This document shows positions 28,807 through 37,175 of a stretch of 64,000 nucleotides of DNA, one piece after another. Positions within the stretch are counted from its first letter, which is position 1. Each line of letters begins with the position of its first letter. A program made the translations under genes and the position numbers. Below the pieces are notes generated by a model, which ran no database searches, had not been told where the DNA came from, and worked only from the letters and a program-made list of their open reading frames with translations. This DNA comes from Winogradskyella vincentii (GTDB taxonomy: Bacteria > Bacteroidota > Bacteroidia > Flavobacteriales > Flavobacteriaceae). The stretch is taken from NCBI RefSeq assembly GCF_020166345.1, contig NZ_JAIUJS010000001.1:496001-560000 (forward strand), written 5' to 3'.

Positions 28807-29463
28807 TTAATTATTAATTAGTGTATTTATAAATTCTTCTGAAATCTCAGTAAAGTCTTTAAAGACATAATCTGCTTCTCCTAAAACCTCTTCGCTTCCA
28901 ATACCGATTGAAATCATCTTCGCAGTATTTGCAGCTTGGACTCCTGCGACTGAATCTTCAAAAACAATACAGTTTTCTGGTTCTATGTTTAACAATTTAG
29001 CAGCGATTAAAAAGACCTCTGGATCTGGTTTTGCCTTGCTTACATCAGTACCATCTACAACAGCATCAAACATATCTTTTACATCAACTTTCTCTATTAT
29101 ATATCGTGCATTTTTACTTGCAGACCCTAATGCTATTCCTTGTTTTTTATTCTTAATAAATGTAAGCCTATCTTTCACTTCTGGCAATAACTCAGATTCA
29201 TCCATTTTATTGATATAAGATAAATATTCATCATTTTTTGTTGCCATAAGTCGAGTAAACTCATCCTGAGGTAAGGTTTTATTCCCCCAAGATAAAATCT
29301 TTTCTAGAGACCTCACTCTGCTTACGCCTTTAAGTTGTTCGTTTTCTTTTTCCGTAAAATCAATACCCAAACTATTGGCCAATTGCTTCCAGGCCAAATA
29401 ATGATATTTTGCTGTGTCTACTATGACCCCATCAAGATCGAATATGAATCCTTTTTTATTCAT
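28807..29463 (-). CDS. pgmB: Beta-phosphoglucomutase
   Basis: A 218-residue HAD-superfamily enzyme. Motif I is FDLDGVIVDT with nucleophile Asp9 and acid/base Asp11, motif II is LGSASKNA, and motif IV is CIVFEDSVAGVQAA. The cap-domain segment YHYLAWKQLANSLGI is typical of beta-phosphoglucomutase. It converts beta-glucose 1-phosphate from the GH65 phosphorylase into glucose 6-phosphate. It is the first gene of the alpha-glucan operon as seen here; no regulator or transporter gene precedes it, only a 270-bp non-coding stretch and a terminator/tRNA. Confidence 0.92.
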   Translation of the reverse strand: MNKKGFIFDLDGVIVDTAKYHYLAWKQLANSLGIDFTEKENEQLKGVSRVRSLEKILSWGNKTLPQDEFTRLMATKNDEYLSYINKMDESELLPEVKDRLTFIKNKKQGIALGSASKNARYIIEKVDVKDMFDAVVDGTDVSKAKPDPEVFLIAAKLLNIEPENCIVFEDSVAGVQAANTAKMISIGIGSEEVLGEADYVFKDFTEISEEFINTLINN

Positions 29464-29732
29464 TATTCCTTTTTTAATTTTATTCAGATAACATTAATTA
29501 AATTCAAATTCTATTTATCATTTTTGGTTTAACCCTCCATAAATATCCTAAAAAATCATGATGATTATAAATAATAATTCAGAACTTATAAAAATATTGG
29601 TTATCAGGTTATAATTTGAGTAAAAATCAAAATGTTTTTAACACTAAAAGGTTTTCGTAGTTAGGAATAATATTAATTTAAAATACTTCGTCTTAAGTAT
29701 TACCCTTATTTAATTCATAAACCTTTAAAACT
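29464..29732. other. Non-coding leader region of the alpha-glucan operon
   Basis: About 270 bp, very AT-rich, between pgmB and the terminator after tRNA-Leu. It must hold the operon promoter, but no perfect TAnnTTTG element is visible on the minus strand. I see no ORF. Confidence 0.35.
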
Positions 29733-29765
29733 AAAAAAAGCCTCTCAAAAATGAGAAGCTTTTTT
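29733..29765 (-). terminator. Intrinsic terminator after tRNA-Leu
   Basis: AAAAGC-TCTCA and TGAGA-GCTTTT arms around a short A-rich loop give a stem with A/T tails on both sides, so it can stop transcription in either direction. It lies 7 bp beyond the 3' end of the tRNA. Confidence 0.75.
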
Positions 29766-29771
29766 CTAATT

Positions 29772-29856
29772 TGGTGCGGGCGGCGAGACTCGAACTCGCA
29801 CACCTCGCGGCACTAGATCCTAAGTCTAGCGTGTCTACCAATTCCACCACGCCCGC
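29772..29856 (-). tRNA. tRNA-Leu (anticodon UAG)
   Basis: The minus strand has a 7-bp acceptor stem (GCGGGCG with CGCCCGC), discriminator A, encoded CCA, a D-loop with GGTAGAC and TTCGAGTC in the T arm. The anticodon stem CTAGA/TCTAG encloses loop CTTAGGA, giving anticodon TAG (reads CUN Leu codons). A long variable arm fits a class II tRNA of 85 nt including CCA. Confidence 0.97.
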
Positions 29857-29868
29857 AAATTAGGACTG

Positions 29869-29897
29869 CAAATATAAACAATACTTTCAATATTCAA
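29869..29897 (-). promoter_or_regulatory. Promoter of tRNA-Leu
   Basis: The minus strand shows TTG (29895-29897), an 18-bp spacer, then TATATTTG (29869-29876), a textbook Bacteroidota -33/-7 promoter. The -7 element ends 13 bp before the mature tRNA 5' end. Confidence 0.75.
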
Positions 29898-29935
29898 ATA
29901 GCTTTCAATTAAGAAAATATTGGTGCTAGTTTTCT

Positions 29936-29943
29936 TATTTTTG
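29936..29943 (+). promoter_or_regulatory. -7 promoter element of the M20 dipeptidase gene
   Basis: TATTTTTG, a perfect TAnnTTTG, 21 bp upstream of the ATG. A TTG at 29920-29922 is only 13 bp away, shorter than the usual -33 spacing. Confidence 0.5.
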
Positions 29944-29964
29944 TTATAAACCATAACAACAATT

Positions 29965-31353
29965 ATGCAATCTATTCAATCTTATATTTCGGACAACAAA
30001 GACCGTTTTTTAAATGAACTTATCGATTTATTGAAAATACCTTCAATTAGTGCAGATTCTGCATATAAAGATGATGTTTTGAAAACTGCTGGAGTTATAA
30101 AAGCCAGTTTAGAAAAAGCTGGTTGTGACCATGTAGAAATTTGCGAAACCGACGGTTATCCTATCGTATATGGCGAAAAAATAATTGATGAGAATTTACC
30201 AACAGTACTTGTTTATGGTCATTACGATGTACAACCACCTGACCCTCTAGATCTATGGAATTCACCACCGTTTGAACCTGTAATTCAAAAAACAGAACTT
30301 CATCCTGAGGGTGCTATTTTTGCACGCGGCGCTAGTGATGATAAGGGACAAGTATATATGCACGTGAAAGCCATGGAATATATGACATCACAAAATGAAT
30401 TGCCTTGTAATGTTAAGTTTATGATAGAAGGTGAAGAAGAAGTTGGTAGTGCCAATCTTGGAAAGTTTGTGGCTTCAAACAGAGAAAAACTAAAAAATGA
30501 TGTCATTTTAATTTCTGATACCGGAATGATCGCTAAAGACATTCCATCTATTACAACAGGACTTAGAGGTCTAAGTTATGTTGAAGTTGAAGTGACAGGT
30601 CCTAATAGAGATTTACATTCAGGCTTGTATGGTGGTGCTGTGGCAAACCCTATAAATGTATTAACCAAAATGATTGCTTCACTTCATGATGAAAATAATC
30701 ATATAACAATACCAGGTTTTTATGATAAGGTAGAAAATCTATCTGATGAAGAACGTGCTGAAATGGCTAAGGCTCCTTTTTCACTAGATGCTTATAAAAG
30801 GGCTCTAGATATTGATGCTGTTTATGGTGAGAAAGGATACACAACAAACGAACGAAACTCGATACGTCCTACGTTAGATGTAAATGGTATTTGGGGAGGC
30901 TATACTGGTGAAGGAGCTAAAACTGTTATTGCAAGTAAAGCCTATGCAAAAATCTCAATGCGCCTGGTACCACATCAAGATTGGGAAGAAATAACAGAAC
31001 TTTTTAAATCGCATTTTGAAAGTATTGCTCCTGCTGGTGTTAAGGTTAAGGTGACGCCACATCATGGTGGCCAAGGTTATGTAACACCAACAAATTTTGA
31101 TGGTTACAAAGCCGCCTCCATGGCATATGAAAAAACATTTGGCATGACACCAATCCCAGAACGAAGTGGCGGAAGTATTCCAATTGTGGCATTGTTTGAA
31201 CAAGAACTTGGTAGCAAAACCATATTAATGGGATTTGGTTTAGATAGTGATGCTATCCATTCACCAAATGAACATTTTGGTATTGGAAATTACCTCAAAG
31301 GAATTGAAACCATTCCATGGTTCTACAAATATTACACTGAATTAAAAAGCTGA
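29965..31353 (+). CDS. M20-family metallo-dipeptidase
   Basis: A 462-residue cytoplasmic zinc peptidase. Metal-site motifs appear in order: VYGHYDVQPPDP (His, Asp), FARGASDDKGQ (bridging Asp), EGEEEVGSANLG (catalytic Glu-Glu), LISDTGM (Asp) and the C-terminal DAIHSPNEHF (His). A dimerisation/lid domain lies near 190-360. The pattern is that of M20 dipeptidases (CNDP/PepV-like subgroup with the PPDP loop). It is a single-gene unit converging on the M28 gene with 2 bp between stops. Confidence 0.93.
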   Translation: MQSIQSYISDNKDRFLNELIDLLKIPSISADSAYKDDVLKTAGVIKASLEKAGCDHVEICETDGYPIVYGEKIIDENLPTVLVYGHYDVQPPDPLDLWNSPPFEPVIQKTELHPEGAIFARGASDDKGQVYMHVKAMEYMTSQNELPCNVKFMIEGEEEVGSANLGKFVASNREKLKNDVILISDTGMIAKDIPSITTGLRGLSYVEVEVTGPNRDLHSGLYGGAVANPINVLTKMIASLHDENNHITIPGFYDKVENLSDEERAEMAKAPFSLDAYKRALDIDAVYGEKGYTTNERNSIRPTLDVNGIWGGYTGEGAKTVIASKAYAKISMRLVPHQDWEEITELFKSHFESIAPAGVKVKVTPHHGGQGYVTPTNFDGYKAASMAYEKTFGMTPIPERSGGSIPIVALFEQELGSKTILMGFGLDSDAIHSPNEHFGIGNYLKGIETIPWFYKYYTELKS

Positions 31354-31355
31354 TT

Positions 31356-32744
31356 TTACTCCTTAACTATTTTATAAGAGGAAGATTTTGATTCCGTATT
31401 AAAATTTATAAAGTAAACCCCTTTCGGCAAGGATGAGAAATCAACTGTGATATTGGGAAGACTAGAATTGATAATGCTTATCTCCTTGCCAGAGATATCA
31501 TTAATTGTAATTCTTAAATCTGCTTCAAAATAATTTTCAATCTTTAGTAATGAAATTACAGGATTTGGATAAACTCTTAATTCATTACTCTCAAATTCAT
31601 CTGTTGACAATGCCGTAAATGAAACACACGGGCTAACTTCTGAGCAATTACCATTACTAACCTCAACTGAATAATTTCCATCTACAGTTGGTGAAAAAGT
31701 TTGAAATGTTGCACCGTTAATTGGTGATTCAGTATCACAATTATACCACTGATAAGATCCAGAGGATTCATTAGAAACTAGACTGGTTGGATTTTCAGTT
31801 ACCGTGTTATCAATTGCTATTAGATTTGCTTTAGTTGCAGTATAGGCCAATACCAACTTTGTAAGTTCGGTCATATATGGTAAATCAATATCTTCAGACC
31901 TGTCATTTGATGTATGGTAGTCTGGAGTTTGATCGTTTGTTTCCCAAGATTCACCAACTAAAACTGCCGAATAGCCTTGGTTCCAAAAGCGAGAATGATC
32001 ACTCGCCGTAGTCCCTGGATTTACAACAATTGGGTTTAGGTCAAAGGTATAATTGTTCAAAATATCAAGGAGATCGTCTTTAATAGTAATAGAATTTGCC
32101 ACGTTTCTTACATCGATATCAAAATCATTATCACCTAGCGTTCCTGGTGCATCACCGTCGTAACCAATCATATCCATATTAACTACAGCTAAAATATTAT
32201 CTCTAGTATTTCCACCCGATTCATCTGCTGCTTGTTGTGCATAAAAGTTAGCACCTAACAAGCCTATTTCTTCTTCATCCCATAATGCATAAATGATGGT
32301 ATTATCAGTGCATTGGCTTGATAAAATTCTTGCAATTTCAATAACTGCTGCAACACCTGTGGCATTATCATCTGCACAATAGGTCGTTACAGAATCATAA
32401 TGTGCACATATCATGTAAATATTCTCAGGGTTTGTTGTACCCAATTGTGTTGCTATCACATTTTTCCCTGTAGAATTAAAATTTTGAATCTCAACGTTAA
32501 GGTTGGGTAATGCCTCAAGACGTTGCTGAATATATGTTGTTGCCAAGTCATTATTACTATGTATGCGATTTGTTATAGTCTGATTAGTTCCATTAATAAT
32601 GGCTACCTCTTCACCGCTCAATTCCTTAATCATAATATCTAAGTTCGAGGTATTTACCTGATTCATTAAGTCTTGAATAGACTGCGAGTGGACTGAACTT
32701 ACGGTTAATGTTAATACTATGATTAAAAGTATTATTCTGTACAT
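31356..32744 (-). CDS. Secreted M28 zinc peptidase with T9SS sorting domain
   Basis: A 462-residue exported protein. A signal peptide (residues 1-20) ends VHSQ. The M28 peptidase domain (about 60-310) has zinc ligands in ICAHYDSVT (His), ADDNATGVAA (Asp), WDEEEIGLLG (Glu), NMDMIGYDGD (Asp) and DHSRFWNQGY (His). An Ig-like/PKD-like linker (about 320-375) is followed by a type A T9SS sorting domain (380-462: LRVYPNPVISLLKI ... KGVYFINF). It is probably an aminopeptidase secreted through the type IX system. A perfect -7 element lies 29 bp upstream. Confidence 0.94.
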   Translation of the reverse strand: MYRIILLIIVLTLTVSSVHSQSIQDLMNQVNTSNLDIMIKELSGEEVAIINGTNQTITNRIHSNNDLATTYIQQRLEALPNLNVEIQNFNSTGKNVIATQLGTTNPENIYMICAHYDSVTTYCADDNATGVAAVIEIARILSSQCTDNTIIYALWDEEEIGLLGANFYAQQAADESGGNTRDNILAVVNMDMIGYDGDAPGTLGDNDFDIDVRNVANSITIKDDLLDILNNYTFDLNPIVVNPGTTASDHSRFWNQGYSAVLVGESWETNDQTPDYHTSNDRSEDIDLPYMTELTKLVLAYTATKANLIAIDNTVTENPTSLVSNESSGSYQWYNCDTESPINGATFQTFSPTVDGNYSVEVSNGNCSEVSPCVSFTALSTDEFESNELRVYPNPVISLLKIENYFEADLRITINDISGKEISIINSSLPNITVDFSSLPKGVYFINFNTESKSSSYKIVKE

Positions 32745-32772
32745 AACTTAAATTATTTTTATTGGCCCCATT

Positions 32773-32780
32773 CAAATATA
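32773..32780 (-). promoter_or_regulatory. -7 promoter element of the M28 peptidase gene
   Basis: The minus strand reads TATATTTG, a perfect match to TAnnTTTG, 29 bp upstream of the ATG. No convincing -33 TTG was found. Confidence 0.5.
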
Positions 32781-32890
32781 AGGATTTGATTAATTGAATT
32801 TATTGACCTTAAAAACTAAATTTCTTCCAAAAGTGTAACAATATCAAACTTTTAGCGTTCTAATACTCTATACATCAATCAGAAAACATC

Positions 32891-33991
32891 ATGCTTAAAA
32901 AATTCTTTATCCTTTGCTCAGGTGCAGACACCTTAATTTTAGATGAGTGTTCTAACGGCGAACAAAACAAATATGCTGGTATAGGTGCTACTGTTTTTTT
33001 CACAGCACTCATGGCTTCAATTGCTGCAAGTTATGCCCTCTATACAGTTTTTGACAATCTATTAACTTCCATCTTCTTTGGTTTTATTTGGGGTTTATTG
33101 ATTTTTAATCTCGATAGATACATTGTATCTACCATAAAAAAAAGGGATAGTTCTTTAGATGAATTTTTACAAGCTATACCACGAATTTTATTAGCGGTTA
33201 TAATTGCTGTAGTTATTTCCAAGCCTTTAGAATTGAAAATTTTCGAAAAAGAAATCAACCAAGTTTTATTAGAACAGAAAAATGAGCTCACATTATCTAA
33301 CCAAAATCAAATAGCAGAACAGTACACACCAAAAATTGAAGACTTAAACAGCCAAATTGCAAATTTAAATTCTCAGATTGACACTAAGGAAGCCGAGGTT
33401 AATTCACTTTATGATACTTTTATATCTGAGGCCGAAGGTACAGCAGGTACTGGTCTTTTGGGCAAAGGCCCTGTTTATAAAGAAAAAAGAGAAAAACATG
33501 ATGCTGCACTTGCAGAATTGCAACAGTTAAAAACCGAAAACAAGGCAAAAGTCTCTGCTTTAGAAACTGAAATTTTAAGTTTACAAGGTGATTATAAAGC
33601 TAACGTTAATAACTCACAGCCTATAATTGATAATTTTGACGGTTTAATGGCGCGTGTTAATGCTTTAGGTGAATTACCATGGCTACCTTCATTCTTTATT
33701 TTCTTGCTGTTTTTAGCTATTGAAACCTCACCTATTTTTGCAAAATTAATTTCCCCTAAAGGTGAATATGATTTTAGACTAGAAGACCAAGAGACAACGG
33801 TTAAAACTTGGACAATGCAAAAAGTAGCAGAACGTAAATTATTACTTAAAACGGATAACGATATAAATAATAGGGTCTATACAGAAATTGCAGATGAAGA
33901 AGAGGTAATGAACTACAAGCGCAAAAAAGCTCGCGAGCTGATGCAATTGCAAGCTGATGCATTTTTTAAAAATCAAAAATCCGCACTTTAG
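32891..33991 (+). CDS. DUF4407 membrane protein with central coiled coil
   Basis: A 366-residue protein. Three hydrophobic segments lie in the first 110 residues (about 30-50, 55-75, 92-112). A long coiled coil spans about 118-220 with heptad patterns (LNSQIANLNSQIDTKEAEV), followed by a fourth membrane helix near 253-272 (PSFFIFLLFLAIETSP) and a charged helical tail. This is the layout of DUF4407 proteins, common in Bacteroidota and of unknown function. The coiled coil would lie on the periplasmic side if the N-terminus is cytoplasmic. It is a single-gene unit, apparently. Confidence 0.85.
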   Translation: MLKKFFILCSGADTLILDECSNGEQNKYAGIGATVFFTALMASIAASYALYTVFDNLLTSIFFGFIWGLLIFNLDRYIVSTIKKRDSSLDEFLQAIPRILLAVIIAVVISKPLELKIFEKEINQVLLEQKNELTLSNQNQIAEQYTPKIEDLNSQIANLNSQIDTKEAEVNSLYDTFISEAEGTAGTGLLGKGPVYKEKREKHDAALAELQQLKTENKAKVSALETEILSLQGDYKANVNNSQPIIDNFDGLMARVNALGELPWLPSFFIFLLFLAIETSPIFAKLISPKGEYDFRLEDQETTVKTWTMQKVAERKLLLKTDNDINNRVYTEIADEEEVMNYKRKKARELMQLQADAFFKNQKSAL

Positions 33992-34030
33992 GTAATTGTT
34001 CTTATTTTTAAGATTGAAAAATTCAATCTT

Positions 34031-34498
34031 ATGAAATATCTCTATAGTTTTTTTATTGCATTATTATTATTTACAAGTTGTATCAGTGTAAAAGCTGATG
34101 TCTACAACACTTCTGAAAAAACTACATCCAACGAACTTGCAGAAGCAGGTATTAGATTAGTGCTACAACAACAAGAATCTGCTTGGAATAACCAAGATCT
34201 TGAAGGATTTATGGATGGTTATTGGAAAAGTGATGAATTAAAATTCTATGGTGCTAGTGGATTAACCAAAGGCTGGGATCAAACTTTAGCAAACTATAAA
34301 AAGAGATATCCAACGAAGCGTGAAACAGGAACTCTAAACTTTGTTATTAATGATATTTCCAGAATTGAAGGCAATAACTATTGGGTAATGGGAGAGTACC
34401 ATTTAAAGCGTGAAATAGGAGATGCCAATGGCATATTTATTATAATATTTAAACAAATAAATGGAGAATGGAAAATAATTGCCGATATGACTTGCTAA
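34031..34498 (+). CDS. Secreted NTF2-like (DUF4440/SnoaL-type) protein
   Basis: A 155-residue protein with a signal sequence (YSFFIALLLFTSCISVKA). LFTSC resembles a lipobox, so it may be a lipoprotein with Cys17. Residues 40-155 show the NTF2-like fold: LVLQQQESAWNNQDLEGFMD, FYGASGLTKGWDQTLANYKK and the ending NGEWKIIADMTC. Such proteins are often small ligand-binding or stress-associated proteins; no catalytic residues can be assigned. It is 39 bp downstream of the DUF4407 gene and may be cotranscribed. Confidence 0.82.
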   Translation: MKYLYSFFIALLLFTSCISVKADVYNTSEKTTSNELAEAGIRLVLQQQESAWNNQDLEGFMDGYWKSDELKFYGASGLTKGWDQTLANYKKRYPTKRETGTLNFVINDISRIEGNNYWVMGEYHLKREIGDANGIFIIIFKQINGEWKIIADMTC

Positions 34499-34503
34499 AA
34501 AAT

Positions 34504-34556
34504 AAAGTGCAATAAAGCCACTTATCTGTCACCAAAAGCGGACTGTACTGCACTTT
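34504..34556. terminator. Possible bidirectional terminator between convergent genes
   Basis: AAAGTGCA and TGCACTTT form an 8-bp perfect stem with a long, partly pairing loop, in the 81-bp gap between the convergent NTF2-like and STAS genes. It lacks a clean T-run, so this is a weak call. Confidence 0.35.
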
Positions 34557-34579
34557 ACATTAAAAAAGCTATAAATTAA

Positions 34580-34897
34580 TCAGGCAGCAACAATAGAACC
34601 CGTAGGTAATGAAGCCGTATTTGTTTGTTCTTCAGATTTAAAATGGTCGTATAATTCTTTACAACCTAAACCGATTATTGATAATTTTTTTGATCTATTA
34701 ATGGACTCATTATGAAGTTTAGCTAGGGCCATTACACCTGCTCTATCAATACTTTCAATTTGCTCAATATTAATGATTACATCATCAAGCTTTTGAAATA
34801 TATTTGAGAAGTGCGCATCGAATGTCTTCAAACTTAATTTGTTCAAAGTCCCTTTGATTCTAAAACGGTTATTGTAACTGGTAATTTGTAGATCCAT
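34580..34897 (-). CDS. STAS-domain protein (anti-anti-sigma-like)
   Basis: A 105-residue single STAS domain. The core is DVIINIEQIESIDRAGVMALAKL, the loop that carries the phosphorylatable Ser in SpoIIAA-type proteins; here ESIDRAG has Ser at the canonical place. It may act as a partner-switching regulator. The C-terminus PTGSIVAA ends in Ala-Ala, like the other STAS protein near 47.5 kb and the 130-residue protein near 63.5 kb. No anti-sigma kinase gene is next to it. It has a 189-bp upstream region of its own. Confidence 0.82.
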   Translation of the reverse strand: MDLQITSYNNRFRIKGTLNKLSLKTFDAHFSNIFQKLDDVIINIEQIESIDRAGVMALAKLHNESINRSKKLSIIGLGCKELYDHFKSEEQTNTASLPTGSIVAA

Positions 34898-35086
34898 AAT
34901 ACATAATTGTTAATTCATAAATACTAATTCAGGGCTATTAATCAGTAAATTGGGTGCTAATAATCTTTGAGGGATTACCTAAATTTCGGAATATTTTTAA
35001 TAGGAATTAGGATAAAATCGACAAACTGCAATATAGAATTGATTAGTTGAAAATGAATGCCAATTTTGTCGATGAAAAACAGATAC
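34898..35086. other. 189-bp upstream region of the STAS gene
   Basis: There is no ORF. It contains fragments that resemble the LytTR half-sites found elsewhere in the window (TTTCGGAATA at 34984, ATCGACAAACTG at 35018, GTCGATGA at 35068). They do not fall on the 21-bp ladder and no well-placed -7 element follows, so I do not call a site. Confidence 0.3.
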
Positions 35087-35350
35087 CTAAGTTTTGGTAA
35101 CAGTTTTAATATGTAAATCTATATTCACGGGTTTATGAACTACTCTTTTAGAAACCGGGTATTTATCCAAAAGACTACTTGGTCTTTTTGGTCTTTTTTC
35201 AAAACCACCACCACAATTAGGGCAAACTTCAAGCAACAAGTCCACACAGTTTTTACAGAAAGTACACTCAAATGTACAAATCATTGCATCGTCAATATCA
35301 AATGGTAAAGGTTTATTACAATGTTCACAAGACGGTCTAATTTCTAACAT
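35087..35350 (-). CDS. DUF1272 zinc-binding protein
   Basis: An 87-residue protein. Residues 1-60 are the DUF1272 domain with paired cysteines: PSCEHCNKPLP, ICTFECTFCKNCVD and EVCPNCGGGF, enough for two zinc sites of rubredoxin/zinc-ribbon type. The basic C-terminal tail has no recognisable motif. DUF1272 proteins are small, cytoplasmic and uncharacterised. Confidence 0.88.
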   Translation of the reverse strand: MLEIRPSCEHCNKPLPFDIDDAMICTFECTFCKNCVDLLLEVCPNCGGGFEKRPKRPSSLLDKYPVSKRVVHKPVNIDLHIKTVTKT

Positions 35351-35396
35351 GGAAGTTTATTTTCTCTCTTTGAAATTAGTCATTTATTTTTGCAAT

Positions 35397-35534
35397 ATGA
35401 AATACGATTACAAAGTGCTTCTCATGATTATACTCGCCATAATAACAATCTATGGTATCATAACAGGTAAGTATTTATTTCTTGTTTTGATGTTTCCTAT
35501 AGGGTTTCTATTTAAGAAAAAAGATACTGACTAG
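35397..35534 (+). CDS. Small membrane protein
   Basis: Starting at the ATG at 35397 gives a 45-residue protein, MKYDYKVLLMIILAIITIYG followed by a second hydrophobic stretch (KYLFLVLMFPIGFLF) and a Lys-rich end. A longer frame opens at 35349, but TATTTTTG at 35385-35392, a -7 type element just before the inner ATG, favours the shorter start and an almost leaderless mRNA. It overlaps the convergent PhnA gene by 4 bp. The coding call is moderate: hydrophobic two-helix proteins of this size are common, but AT-rich DNA can imitate them. Confidence 0.5.
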   Translation: MKYDYKVLLMIILAIITIYGIITGKYLFLVLMFPIGFLFKKKDTD

Positions 35535-36106
35535 ATCTTTTTTACATATTGTGTAATGATTACTATTTGTTGACCATCAACTTTGCCTTCAATGTAAGAT
35601 TCATTTTCATGATCTAATCTAATATTTCTGACTGCCGTACCTTGCTTTGCGACCATACTAGATCCTTTTACTTTTAGGTCTTTAATCAATACCACAGAGT
35701 CACCAGTATTCAATACAACACCATTTACATCTTTATGAATTACTTGGTTTTCATCTTCAATACCATCACCAGAAGCTTTTGCTAATTCTATAATGTCATC
35801 TTCAAGATACATCATGGCCAATAAATCTTGTGGCCAATCCTCTTCTATTCTATGAAGCATTCGCCATGCCATTATTTTAACAGCTTCATGTTCACTCCAC
35901 ATACTATCATTAAGGCATCTCCAATGATTAGAATCAATTTTATTTGAATCATTCATTTGTTCAATGCAGGAGTTACAAGCGTATAGCATTGTTTTTAAGC
36001 CTGACTCTTTAATATCTGGTATGTTATAAACAGACAGTTGTTCTAGGTCGCTACAAAGCTCACATTTAGAGCCGCTGCGTTTTTTAAGTTCTTTTTCTAA
36101 TGACAT
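35531..36106 (-). CDS. PhnA/YjdM-type protein with zinc-finger N-terminus
   Basis: A 191-residue protein. Residues 1-60 hold paired cysteines (SKCELCSDLEQL, YACNSCIEQM) of a zinc ribbon. Residues about 120-191 are the PhnA C-terminal domain: LNTGDSVVLIKDLKVKGSSM and VRNIRLDHENESYIEGKVDG. Despite the name, these proteins are not proven phosphonate enzymes. The middle region HWRCLNDSMWSEHEAVKI is the longer flavobacterial form. It has its own canonical promoter. Confidence 0.88.
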   Translation of the reverse strand: MSLEKELKKRSGSKCELCSDLEQLSVYNIPDIKESGLKTMLYACNSCIEQMNDSNKIDSNHWRCLNDSMWSEHEAVKIMAWRMLHRIEEDWPQDLLAMMYLEDDIIELAKASGDGIEDENQVIHKDVNGVVLNTGDSVVLIKDLKVKGSSMVAKQGTAVRNIRLDHENESYIEGKVDGQQIVIITQYVKKI

Positions 36107-36123
36107 ATATGATTTTATGCCAA

Positions 36124-36156
36124 CAAAAATAGTAATAGTGTCTCTAGTTTTGACAA
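36124..36156 (-). promoter_or_regulatory. Promoter of the PhnA-type gene
   Basis: The minus strand has TTG (36154-36156), a 22-bp spacer and TATTTTTG (36124-36131), matching the Bacteroidota -33/-7 consensus. The -7 element is 18 bp upstream of the ATG. A second perfect -7 match (TACTTTTG, 36154-36161) overlaps the -33. Confidence 0.7.
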
Positions 36157-36164
36157 AAGTATAA

Positions 36165-37166
36165 TTAGGATGCCATTTTTTTTGTGCTTACCGTATTTCT
36201 TTCAACATAAACTTCGAGGAATTTTGCGTGTTCTGCATTAAAGCTTACATCATTCGAATTTGCAGGTATAAGTACCGTTTCACCCATAGTAATGACTTCT
36301 GTTAAACCGTTTTGTGTAATTTCTGCATTGCCTTCAACACACATAAAGATAACGAAGGAGTCTAACTTTGAATAGTTTTTAGTTTGTGAACCTTCTACAT
36401 TAAAAATATTCGTTTTAAAGAAATTACAGTCTACTAAATTACTAGACTTACCATGTTGTAACTTATAATTGCTTTTACCATCAGATGGGAATACCTTAGT
36501 CGCTTTTGTTGCTAAATCTGTATGTAACTCTCTAGAGTTTCCATTATCATCTACTCTGTCCCAATCATAAACACGATAGGTAATATCACTTGTCTGTTGA
36601 ATTTCGGCAACCATAACGCCAGCGCCAATTGCATGCACCTTTCCAGCAGGTATAAAGTAACTATCTCCTTTATTAACTTTTACAGAATTAAAAATCTGTC
36701 TAACATTTTTTGAGTTTATGTCTTCTAGCTTGCTTGCTTCCAGTTTCTGATCTTTTAAACCCAGAATTATTTCTGCATCCTTTTCATTATCCATGATATA
36801 CCACATTTCAGTCTTACCAAATGAATTATGATGCTTACTAGCCATCTTATCATCAGGATGTACTTGCACAGATAAGTTCTTACTTGCGTCCAAAAATTTT
36901 ATGAGTAGCGGGAAATTCTCACCATAATTTCTAATGTTCTCAAAGCCTAAAAAATCGGTTTTGAAATCTTTAATTAATTCGTTCAAAGTTTTCCCTTTAT
37001 AAATGCCATTTGAAACTACCGAGACATTATCATTAACTCCAGATATCTCCCAACTTTCACCTATAGATGAAGACTTTGAATCTTTATTAAACAGTTTGGT
37101 AAGTTTTTCTCCTCCCCAAATTTTCTCTTTTAAAATTGGTCTGAATTTTATTGGATATGCGTTCAT
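36165..37166 (-). CDS. manA: Mannose-6-phosphate isomerase, class I
   Basis: A 333-residue zinc cupin enzyme that interconverts mannose 6-phosphate and fructose 6-phosphate. The metal motif NLSVQVHPDDKMASKHH (Gln, His), KTEMWYIMD (Glu) and FIPAGKVHAIGAG (His) are all present; the C-terminal half is a second cupin. It is 9 bp downstream of the degenerate glycosyltransferase gene and so part of the operon started by the receiver-glycosyltransferase gene. This links mannose-nucleotide supply to the polysaccharide locus and, through the upstream site, to LytTR control. Confidence 0.93.
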   Translation of the reverse strand: MNAYPIKFRPILKEKIWGGEKLTKLFNKDSKSSSIGESWEISGVNDNVSVVSNGIYKGKTLNELIKDFKTDFLGFENIRNYGENFPLLIKFLDASKNLSVQVHPDDKMASKHHNSFGKTEMWYIMDNEKDAEIILGLKDQKLEASKLEDINSKNVRQIFNSVKVNKGDSYFIPAGKVHAIGAGVMVAEIQQTSDITYRVYDWDRVDDNGNSRELHTDLATKATKVFPSDGKSNYKLQHGKSSNLVDCNFFKTNIFNVEGSQTKNYSKLDSFVIFMCVEGNAEITQNGLTEVITMGETVLIPANSNDVSFNAEHAKFLEVYVERNTVSTKKMAS

Positions 37167-37175
37167 ATTATTTTT

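Noticed and set aside
32773-32855. Possible LytTR ladder before the M28 peptidase gene
   Set aside because: The -7 element is perfect, but the positions 31, 52 and 73 bp away do not resemble the half-site.
34984-35080. Fragments like LytTR half-sites upstream of the 34.6-kb STAS gene
   Set aside because: They are spaced 32, 32 and 19 bp instead of 21, and no -7 element lies at 30-32 bp, so they do not meet the rule that holds for sites A-H.
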